A DNA stretch of 64,000 nt from DASRIA01 sp963816975 (GTDB taxonomy: Bacteria > Actinomycetota > Thermoleophilia > Solirubrobacterales > JBBDJG01), in contig CAWFMD010000006.1 of assembly GCA_963816975.1 (NCBI GenBank), positions 62,001-126,000 on the forward strand. The letters run 5' to 3'. Of this stretch, positions 8,578 through 15,412 are shown one piece after another. The notes below the pieces were generated by a model. That model was not told where the DNA came from. It ran no database searches and saw nothing but the letters and a program-made list of their open reading frames with translations. The translations under genes and the position numbers were made by a program. The first letter of the stretch is position 1, and every line of letters begins with the position of its first letter.

Positions 8578-9618
8578 TCAGCCGGCGAATGCCTCGGCCC
8601 GGGCGCCGACCAGGTCACGCGCGACGAGCTGCTCGGCCACCTGCACCGCGTTGGTCGCGGCGCCCTTGCGCAGGTTGTCGCCCACGATCCACAGGTTGAG
8701 GCAGCGCTCGTGTGAGGGATCGCGCCTGATCCGCCCCACGAACACGTCGTCGTGGCCCGCCGCGTCGATCGGCATCGGGTAGCGGCCCGCCGCCGGGTCG
8801 TCCACGACCACGACCCCGGGAAACGCGGCGAGGATCTCGCGGCAACGCTCGGGCGAGAGGTCCTCGCGGGTCTGCACGTTGACCGACTCGGAGTGGGCGT
8901 TGTAGACGGGGACGCGCACGCAGGTCGCGGAGATCGCGATGTCGTCGCGCTCCAGGATCTTGCGCGTCTCGGCCATCATCTTGCGCTCCTCGGTCGTGTA
9001 GTCGTCGCCGTCCTTGAAGGTCTCGACCTGGGGCAGGATGTTGAACGCGATCTGGTGCGGATAGACCGCCGCTTCGACATCGCCCGCGCCCAGCACCGCG
9101 GCGGCCTGCGCGCGCAGCTCCTCGACGGCCTTCTGGCCTGTGCCGGACGTGGACTGATAGGTGGACACGATCACGCGCTCGATGCCGACCGCGTCGAGGA
9201 TCGGCTTCAGCGCCATCACCATCTGCATGGTCGAGCAGTTCGGGTTCGCGACGATGCCCTCGTGGCGCTCCAGCGCGGCGCCGTTGACCTCGGCCACGAT
9301 CAGCGGCACGTTCGGCTCCATGCGCCAGGCGCTCGAGTTGTCGACCACCACGCAGCCCGCGTCGCGGAACTTCGGGGCCCATTCGCGCGACACCCCGCCC
9401 CCGGCGGAGAAGATCGCGATGTCGAACCCCTCGATCGCGTTGTCGGCGAGAGCGCGCACCTCGAGCTCGGTGTCGCCGTAGGCGAGCTTCTTCCCGGCCG
9501 AGCGCGCGGACGCCAGCGGCACCACCTCGCGGGCCGCGAAGCGCCGTTCGCTCATCACCTTCAGCATCGTGGTCCCGACGGCTCCCGTTGCGCCGACGAC
9601 GGCGACGCGCACGCTCAT
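8578..9618 (-). CDS. asd: Aspartate-semialdehyde dehydrogenase
   Basis: 346 aa enzyme reducing aspartyl phosphate to aspartate semialdehyde with NADPH, feeding lysine/diaminopimelate, threonine and methionine synthesis. The NADP loop VAVVGATGAVGTTML is at the N-terminus; the active-site Cys is in NPNCSTMQM; the dimer and catalytic region includes STYQSTSG. Start ATG at 9618 overlaps the lysC stop by 4 bases, so aspartate kinase and this enzyme are translationally coupled. Length fits the bacterial family (330-370 aa). Confidence 0.96.
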   Translation of the reverse strand: MSVRVAVVGATGAVGTTMLKVMSERRFAAREVVPLASARSAGKKLAYGDTELEVRALADNAIEGFDIAIFSAGGGVSREWAPKFRDAGCVVVDNSSAWRMEPNVPLIVAEVNGAALERHEGIVANPNCSTMQMVMALKPILDAVGIERVIVSTYQSTSGTGQKAVEELRAQAAAVLGAGDVEAAVYPHQIAFNILPQVETFKDGDDYTTEERKMMAETRKILERDDIAISATCVRVPVYNAHSESVNVQTREDLSPERCREILAAFPGVVVVDDPAAGRYPMPIDAAGHDDVFVGRIRRDPSHERCLNLWIVGDNLRKGAATNAVQVAEQLVARDLVGARAEAFAG

Positions 9619-10886
9619 CGCGGCCCACCGTCCTCACGCTCGACCTCTTCCTTGCCGAGCTCGAATGCGTCGTGCAGGGCGCGCACGGCGTCGGGCACGC
9701 GGTCCGCGGCGATCACGCACGAGATCTTGATCGGGGACGTCGAGATCATCTCGATGTTGATCTCCTGCTCGCCCAGGGTCTCGAACACCTTGGCGGCGAC
9801 GCCCGGGTGGCTGCGCATCCCCGCGCCGACCACCGAGACCTTGCCCATCTGATCGTTTGCGATCACCGCGTCGAGGCCCAGCTCCCCGGTCAGGGCCTCG
9901 AGCGAGCGCCGCGCCACGTTCACATCGGACTTCGGCACCGTGAAGGAGATCTCGGCGCTGCGATCGGACGAGACCGGCTCGTTCTGGACGATCATGTCGA
10001 CGTTCACGTCGGCGGTGGCGAGCGCGCCGAAGATGCGCGCCGCGATGCCGGGCCGGTCGGGCACACCCGTGAGCGTCACGCGAGCGTCCTCGGTGGAGTG
10101 GGTGACGGCTGTGATGAGTGGGCGTTCCAAGGTCTCGTGCTCACCGAGCACGAGGGTACCGGAGCCGTCGCCGAAGCTCGGCCGCACGTGGATCCGCACG
10201 CCGTAGTTGCGCGCGTACTCGACCGAGCGCAGCTGCAGCACCTTGGCGCCGGAGGCCGACATCTCGAGCATCTCCTCGAAGGACACGACGGGGAGCTTGC
10301 GCACGTCGGGCACGATGCGCGGGTCGGCCGAGAACACGCCGTCCACGTCCGTGTAGATCTCGCACACGTCGGCGCCCAGGGCGGCCGCGAGCGCGACCGC
10401 CGTCGTATCGGATCCGCCGCGCCCCAGGGTGGTCACGTCGCGCGACGTGGAGACCCCCTGGAAGCCGGCGACCAGCACGATCCGGCCCTCGTCGAGTCCC
10501 GCGCGGATGCGGTCGGCGCGCACGTCCAGGATGCGCGCCTTCGTGTGCGAGGTGTCGGTCACGATCCCCGCCTGCGAGCCGGACAGCGAGATCGCCTCGC
10601 AGCCCAGGTCGTTGAGGGCCATCGCGCACAGCGCGCAGGAGATGCGCTCGCCGGTCGACAGCAGCATGTCCATCTCGCGCGGATGGGGCTCCGGGGAGAT
10701 CTCGTGCGCCATCTCGACGAGCTGGTCCGTGGTCGCCCCGCGCGCCGACAGCACGGCCACGACCGCGCTGCCTTCCTCGCGTGCGCGCACCATGCGCTTG
10801 GCCGCGGCGATCAGATGTGCGGCGTCCGCAACCGACGTCCCGCCGAACTTCATGACCACTGTTCCGTTGGAGTGCTGGACCGTCAC
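9615..10886 (-). CDS. lysC: Aspartate kinase
   Basis: 423 aa enzyme phosphorylating aspartate, the committed step of the aspartate family. The kinase domain opens with VMKFGGTSVADA and includes GFQGVSTSRDVTTLGRGGSD. Two ACT regulatory domains follow (from about residue 265), where lysine or threonine feedback would act. Size and layout match the single-chain monofunctional type. It lies 40 bases after recR on the same strand and overlaps asd, a gene order common in actinobacteria. No leader peptide or lysine riboswitch fits in the 40-base gap, so regulation is probably allosteric or set at the operon promoter. Confidence 0.96.
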   Translation of the reverse strand: MTVQHSNGTVVMKFGGTSVADAAHLIAAAKRMVRAREEGSAVVAVLSARGATTDQLVEMAHEISPEPHPREMDMLLSTGERISCALCAMALNDLGCEAISLSGSQAGIVTDTSHTKARILDVRADRIRAGLDEGRIVLVAGFQGVSTSRDVTTLGRGGSDTTAVALAAALGADVCEIYTDVDGVFSADPRIVPDVRKLPVVSFEEMLEMSASGAKVLQLRSVEYARNYGVRIHVRPSFGDGSGTLVLGEHETLERPLITAVTHSTEDARVTLTGVPDRPGIAARIFGALATADVNVDMIVQNEPVSSDRSAEISFTVPKSDVNVARRSLEALTGELGLDAVIANDQMGKVSVVGAGMRSHPGVAAKVFETLGEQEINIEMISTSPIKISCVIAADRVPDAVRALHDAFELGKEEVEREDGGPR

Positions 10887-10926
10887 GATTGCTCAGGATA
10901 GGCCAGAGCCTCGCGCGCCCTTCCCG

Positions 10927-11526
10927 CTACAGCGCGCGGCGCCCCGAGAAGGCCTTGCCGAGCGTGATCTCGTCCGCGTACTCGAGGTCGGCGCCCACGG
11001 GCAGCCCGCTTGCCAGGCGCGTGACCGCGACGTCCTTGCCGAGCGCGCGCAGCGCCTCCGCGATGAAGAAGCCCGTCGCCTCGCCGGACGTCGTGGGGTT
11101 GGTCGCGATCACGACCTCCTGCACGTCGCCGTCGCGCACCCGCTCCACCAACTGGGAGATCTTCAGGTCCTCGGGGTCCACCCCGTCGATCGGGGACAGG
11201 GCGCCGCCCAGCACGTGGTAGCGGCCGCGAAACTCGTGCGTGCGCTCGATCGGGATCACGTCGGCGGGCTCCTCCACCACGCAGATCACGCTGGGGTCCC
11301 GGCGCTCGTCCTGGCAGATCCCGCAGCGCGGTCCTTCGGCCAGGTTGAAGCAGACCTCGCACAGGCCGACGCGCTCCTTCACCTCCCTGATCGCGGCGCT
11401 CAAGCCCAGTGCGTCCTGCTCCGGCACGCGCAGGATGTGGAACGCCAGCCGCTGCGCCGTGCGCTGCCCGATGCCGGGCAGCTTGGACAGCTCCGTGATG
11501 AGCCTGTTGACCGACGGGGAGTACAA
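10927..11526 (-). CDS. recR: Recombination mediator RecR
   Basis: 199 aa toroid-forming protein that works with RecF/RecO to load RecA on gapped DNA. The helix-hairpin-helix region is LSKLPGIGQRTAQRLAFHIL, followed by the four-cysteine zinc finger CEVCFN...CGIC and the Toprim domain (VICVVEEPADVIPIERT, YHVLGGALSPIDG). I place the start at the TTG at 11526 (LYSPSVNRLITEL), since it gives the family's normal length and conserved N-terminus; upstream in-frame codons overlap ybaB and are unlike RecR. It lies 10 bases after ybaB, in the usual dnaX-ybaB-recR order. Confidence 0.94.
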   Translation of the reverse strand: MYSPSVNRLITELSKLPGIGQRTAQRLAFHILRVPEQDALGLSAAIREVKERVGLCEVCFNLAEGPRCGICQDERRDPSVICVVEEPADVIPIERTHEFRGRYHVLGGALSPIDGVDPEDLKISQLVERVRDGDVQEVVIATNPTTSGEATGFFIAEALRALGKDVAVTRLASGLPVGADLEYADEITLGKAFSGRRAL

Positions 11527-11536
11527 GTGGGGGAAG

Positions 11537-11887
11537 CTACATCCCCGGCAGGCCGAGGCCGCCGAGGTCGAGCCCGCCCGTGAGGCCGCCGAGCTTGCGG
11601 TTCGCCAGCTCCTGGGCCGAGCGGATGCCCTCGTTGACCGCCGCCAGCACCATGTCCTGGAGCATCTCGATGTCCTCGGGGGACGCGGCCTCGCCCGCGC
11701 CGCCCAGCGCGTCGGGGCTGATCGCGATCTCCTTGATCTCGAGGTCACCCGAGACCTTCACCGTCACCATGCCTCCGCCCGCGGAGGCCTCGACGACCTC
11801 GTCCTTGAGCTGCTCCTGCGCCTTCATCATCTCGGCCTGCATCTGCTGGACCTGCTTCAGCATCTTGTTCATGTTGGGTTGCGGCAT
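11537..11887 (-). CDS. YbaB/EbfC nucleoid-associated protein
   Basis: 116 aa DNA-binding protein of the YbaB/EbfC family. It begins with the Met/Gln-rich coiled-coil helix (MNKMLKQVQQMQAEMMKAQEQL), then the beta sheet with VTVKVSGDLEIKEIAISPDAL, a second long helix and a Gly/Leu-rich tail (KLGGLTGGLDLGGLGLPGM) typical of actinobacterial members. The ATG at 11887 directly abuts the dnaX stop (TAG at 11888-11890). In this dnaX-ybaB-recR arrangement it is thought to bind DNA as a dimer in nucleoid organisation or recombination. Confidence 0.94.
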   Translation of the reverse strand: MPQPNMNKMLKQVQQMQAEMMKAQEQLKDEVVEASAGGGMVTVKVSGDLEIKEIAISPDALGGAGEAASPEDIEMLQDMVLAAVNEGIRSAQELANRKLGGLTGGLDLGGLGLPGM

Positions 11888-13477
11888 CTAGTCCTCCTGG
11901 ACGTCTTCGGCGTCGAAGGTGCTCTTGAAGCGCTCGACCACCTCGTCCTCGGTGAGCCGGGGTGCGGCCGCGGCGGCCTGCTCCTCCTGGCTCAGCTCGA
12001 ACCGCACCGCATACGAGCGCCCGGCGACCACCTCGAGCGCGCGGCCGAGCCGCTCACCGTTGGCGCGATCCTCGATCTTGCGCTTGCTGAAGGAAGCGGA
12101 GGCGGGATACGACAGCACCAGCACGTCCTCCTCGAGCGCGACCGGTCGCGCGTCCGCGAGCAGCGCGGCGAGCATCTCGCCGCCCTCGCCCTCGCCCACG
12201 CGCTGCAGCACCGCGGGCCACAGCGTGTGCAGCTCGGCCGGGGGCGGCGGCGCAGACTCGGCGGGCGGTGCCGAGGGCTTGGTGGGCGCACGGGTCACGC
12301 GCGGCTCGTCGGGCGGGGCCGGCCCGGACGGCCGGGCGCTCCCCTGCTCCAGCCGCTCGATCCTGGTCACCAGCCCGCCGACCGAAGCGTCGGCGCTCGG
12401 CCGCGCCGCCTTCAGGAGCGCGAGCTCGAGCTGCGTGCGCGGGTCGGATCCCTCCTTCACCTGCGCGATCGCGTCGGCGAGCAGGTCGACCGTGCGCACC
12501 GCATCGGTCTGTGACAGGTCCCTGGCCTGGCTTTCGAGGCGCGGGACCTGGTCGGCCGTCACGCTGAAGCTGTCGGGCGGCTCGCCCAGCGTCTGCACCA
12601 CGATCAGGTGGCGCAGATGGGCGGTCAGGTCGCGCATGAACTGGACCGCGTCGCGCCCGGACTCGCTCAGCTCCTGCACGCGGCGCAGCGCGGCGGCGGG
12701 GTCCCGCCCGATCACGGCGTCGGTCGCCGCGAAGATCAGGTCCGCGTCCGCCACGTCGAGCAGCTCCAGCACCTCGTCGAACGACACCTGCTTGCCGCCA
12801 TAGGTGACGAGCTGGTCGAGGGTGCCGATCGCGTCGCGGAAGCTGCCTCCCGCGGAGCGCGCGATCATCGCCAGCGCGCGGCCGTCCGCCTCGATGCCCT
12901 CGGCCGCGGCGATCCGCTCGAGCACCGTCGAGATCTGCTCCAGCGAGGGACGCTGGAAGTCGAACCGGTGGCAGCGGTCGACGATCGTCGGCAGGACCTT
13001 GTGCGCCTCGGTCGTGGCGAGCACGAAGATCGTGTTGGGCGGAGGCTCCTCGAGCGTCTTCAGAAACGCGTTCCACGCCTGCTGGGAGAGCATGTGGGCC
13101 TCGTCGAGGATGTAGACCTTCCACGAGCGCTCACCGGTGGGCGCGAAGCCGACCTTCTCACGCAGATCGCGGATGTCGTCCACCGAGTTGTTCGACGCTG
13201 CGTCCATCTCGATCACGTCCATCGAGGTGGAGTTCGTGATCGCCGTGCACGACTCACACACGCCGCAGGGTTCGAGCGTGGGCCCGTTCACGCAGTTCAG
13301 CGAGCGGGCGAGGATCTTCGCCACCGACGTCTTGCCCGTGCCGCGCGCGCCCACGAACAGGTAGGCGTGATGCACCTGGCCGTTGGCGACCGCGTTGCTG
13401 ATCGTGCGCACGATCGCGTTCTGGCCCACGACGTCGGCGAAGGTCTGGGGGCGATGTCTCCTGTACAGGCTGGTCAT
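11888..13477 (-). CDS. dnaX: DNA polymerase III subunit gamma/tau
   Basis: 529 aa clamp-loader ATPase. It starts with the typical MTSLYRRHRPQTFADVVGQ at 13477; 61 extra in-frame upstream codons have no family resemblance. It has Walker A GARGTGKTS, a zinc module with Cys in CVNG, CGVC and ESC, the DEAH Walker B box in YILDEAHML, the sensor I region FVLATTEAHK and the SRC-type arginine-finger region VDRCHRFDF. The C-terminal third is Pro/Ala rich and then forms the tau-type domain. I saw no A-rich slippery site, so a frameshifted gamma form is not indicated. First gene of the dnaX-ybaB-recR-lysC-asd run. Confidence 0.96.
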   Translation of the reverse strand: MTSLYRRHRPQTFADVVGQNAIVRTISNAVANGQVHHAYLFVGARGTGKTSVAKILARSLNCVNGPTLEPCGVCESCTAITNSTSMDVIEMDAASNNSVDDIRDLREKVGFAPTGERSWKVYILDEAHMLSQQAWNAFLKTLEEPPPNTIFVLATTEAHKVLPTIVDRCHRFDFQRPSLEQISTVLERIAAAEGIEADGRALAMIARSAGGSFRDAIGTLDQLVTYGGKQVSFDEVLELLDVADADLIFAATDAVIGRDPAAALRRVQELSESGRDAVQFMRDLTAHLRHLIVVQTLGEPPDSFSVTADQVPRLESQARDLSQTDAVRTVDLLADAIAQVKEGSDPRTQLELALLKAARPSADASVGGLVTRIERLEQGSARPSGPAPPDEPRVTRAPTKPSAPPAESAPPPPAELHTLWPAVLQRVGEGEGGEMLAALLADARPVALEEDVLVLSYPASASFSKRKIEDRANGERLGRALEVVAGRSYAVRFELSQEEQAAAAAPRLTEDEVVERFKSTFDAEDVQED

Positions 13478-13559
13478 CGGGCGGCGATGCGGCGGCCGTC
13501 CCATCCTAGCTTGCGGGTCCAGAGCCTCTCCGGGCTGCCCCGGATATCGTCCGCCCTGC

Positions 13560-14996
13560 GTGCGCCCCCTCACCCGCCTCCCAGCCTGGCTGCTCCACGC
13601 GGGCGCCGCGGCGGCGATCGCCGGCTGCACGTGGCTCGTGTTCAGCCGGGCGTTCGTCAACTACGACACGCTCTACTCGCTGATCTGGGGCCGGGACGTG
13701 GCCCACGGGCGCACGCCCGACTACGAGACCACGCTGGCCCCCACGCCCCACCCGCTGGCGGAGGCCGTCGGGATCCCGCTGTCCCTGCTCGGGCAGGACG
13801 CCGGCTACACGGCGATGCTCGCGCTGGCGATGCTCGCGTGGGGCGCGCTCGTGTGGGGAGTGTTCCTGCTCGGGCGCGAGTCGTTCGGGATCGTCGCCGG
13901 CGCGCTGGCGGCCTTCGTGGTGGCCACGCGCGACCCGTTCCTGTCGCAGGCCGTGCGCGCGTACGTGGACATCCCCTTCCTGGCGCTCGTGATCGCGGCC
14001 GCCGTGCTCGAGGTGCGGAGGCCAAGACGTGGGCTCCCGGTGCTCGTGCTGCTGGGACTGGCCGGGCTGCTGCGGCCCGAGGCCTGGCTGATCGGCGCCG
14101 CGTACTGGCTCTACGTGAGCCGCGGGCTGCCACGGCGGCGCGCGGTGATGCTGGCCGCGGTGACGGCGGCGCCGGCGCTGGTCTGGGCGCTGAGCGACCT
14201 GGCCGTGACGGGCGACCCGCTGCACTCCCTGACCTTCACGCGCGACACGGCGGAAACGCTCGGCCGCCCGCAGGGGATCGAGAACGTGCCCGAGATCATG
14301 CCGCGCCGGCTGGGCGAGATCCTGCGCTGGGTGCCGTTGGTGGGCGGCACGGCCGGCTTCTTCCTCGCCCTGCGCTACGCGCGCGAGCGGGCCTGGATGC
14401 CCGCTGCGCTCGCCGTGTTGGGCGGGCTGGCCTTTGTCGGGATCGGGATCGCGGGGCTGTCGCTGCTGGGCCGCTACCTGTTCCTGCCCGCCACGATGCT
14501 GGCGATCTTCTTCGGCTACGCCGCGGCCGGGTGGCGGGGGCTGCCGCGGGCGCGCCTGCGGGCCGCGTGGATCGGCGGCGCGGCCGTGCTGCTGGTCGCG
14601 TTCGTGGGCTCCACGATCTCCCATCAGAGCGACCGGCTCGACCGGCTGCGCGACGGCGTCCAGCTGCGCGGCGCGATCCAGGACGATCTGCGCGACCTCA
14701 CGCGCCAGGACGTCGCGGGGCCGCTCCTGGAGCGCTGCGGGCCCGTGTACGTGCCCAACCACCGGCCCGTCCCGATCCTCGCGTGGTACCTCGACCGTCC
14801 GCCTGCCGACTTCGTCTCCGCGCAGCTCGAGGCGCCGCGCCGGGGCCTGTACGTGGCCCCTCGCACCGCCGAGGTGGAGCAGCGGTTCGTGCTCGACCCG
14901 CGCGACCCGAAGCGCTTCGAGGCCGCGCTCCCGGCGGGCTTCGCGCCGAGGGCGGCGAGCCGGTCGTGGGTGCTCTACGAGCGGGGCTGCGACTAG
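13560..14996 (+). CDS. Multi-pass membrane glycosyltransferase-like (GT-C) protein
   Basis: 478 aa protein with about ten hydrophobic segments. The start chosen is the GTG at 13560 (VRPLTRLPAWLLHAG), which places a basic stretch before the first membrane helix; in-frame codons further upstream run into dnaX on the other strand. The first extracytoplasmic loop has NYDTLYSLIWGRDVAHGR, like the acidic catalytic loop of ArnT/PMT-type transferases using lipid-phosphate sugars, and there is an LLRPEAW motif further in. The C-terminal soluble part (from about residue 350) resembles an extracytoplasmic domain. It is transcribed divergently from dnaX with an 82-base gap. Donor and acceptor cannot be named. 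Confidence 0.7.
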   Translation: MRPLTRLPAWLLHAGAAAAIAGCTWLVFSRAFVNYDTLYSLIWGRDVAHGRTPDYETTLAPTPHPLAEAVGIPLSLLGQDAGYTAMLALAMLAWGALVWGVFLLGRESFGIVAGALAAFVVATRDPFLSQAVRAYVDIPFLALVIAAAVLEVRRPRRGLPVLVLLGLAGLLRPEAWLIGAAYWLYVSRGLPRRRAVMLAAVTAAPALVWALSDLAVTGDPLHSLTFTRDTAETLGRPQGIENVPEIMPRRLGEILRWVPLVGGTAGFFLALRYARERAWMPAALAVLGGLAFVGIGIAGLSLLGRYLFLPATMLAIFFGYAAAGWRGLPRARLRAAWIGGAAVLLVAFVGSTISHQSDRLDRLRDGVQLRGAIQDDLRDLTRQDVAGPLLERCGPVYVPNHRPVPILAWYLDRPPADFVSAQLEAPRRGLYVAPRTAEVEQRFVLDPRDPKRFEAALPAGFAPRAASRSWVLYERGCD

Positions 14997-15003
14997 GTAC
15001 TAA

Positions 15004-15275
15004 GGACCGTGCACCCGTCTCCGAACACGAGCCCCCAGGCGTGTCAGCCGCGTTGTGGCTCCAGCCAGGCGGTTCCGCGGCGCATGGAGAAGACCGCTTA
15101 AGGCTGCTTCCTTCCGGATCTGACCTGGTTCACGGGACTCCATCGCGCGGGACCTGGCCATCAACGCCTTGCGCGGCGTACTGACCCTGAAAGCCGAACC
15201 CTCGGACGGGAATTCAGCCCCGCTAGAGCGGATTGCGGGTGAAGGGCACCGCTAGCGCCCCGCCTAGCACGGTCC
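15004..15275 (-). ncRNA. ffs: Signal recognition particle RNA, large type with Alu domain
   Basis: 272 nt. Read on the minus strand, the two ends GGACCGTGC and GCACGGTCC are complementary and close the molecule. The 5' part carries the Alu-domain signature seen in Bacillus scRNA (GTGCTAGGCGGGG, TAGCGGTGCCC, ACCCGCAATCCGCTCTAGC). The S-domain apex has CCAGGTCAGATCCGG followed by GGAAGGAAGCAGCC, the Ffh-binding helix 8. A -10 box sits 7 bases before the 5' end. The RNA scaffolds Ffh for membrane targeting of nascent chains. Most characterised actinobacteria carry only the short 4.5S-like form, so the long form is of note. The 3' end is followed directly by the convergent membrane-protein gene. 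Confidence 0.93.
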
Positions 15276-15281
15276 GGGGTC

Positions 15282-15287
15282 ACTGTA
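15282..15287 (-). promoter_or_regulatory. -10 box of the SRP RNA promoter
   Basis: On the minus strand this reads TACAGT and lies exactly 7 bases before the predicted first base of the SRP RNA at 15275, independently supporting the RNA's 5' end. No good TTGACA-like -35 box is present 16-18 bases upstream. The same TACAGT hexamer precedes tRNA-Leu at 54502-54507. Confidence 0.6.
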
Positions 15288-15412
15288 GCGCCTTGCCCAC
15301 GCGGCTGCGGTTGCCCCGACCCGGACGGCGCGACTAGGGTCTGCCTACGGGCACTGGACGCAACTCACTCACGGGGAAGCAACCCTGGCAGGCATGGATC
15401 GCCGCCCTGAGC

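Noticed and set aside
11888..13477. Programmed frameshift producing a short gamma form of dnaX
   Set aside because: No A-rich slippery sequence is present in the dnaX frame, and the longest product reads straight through.
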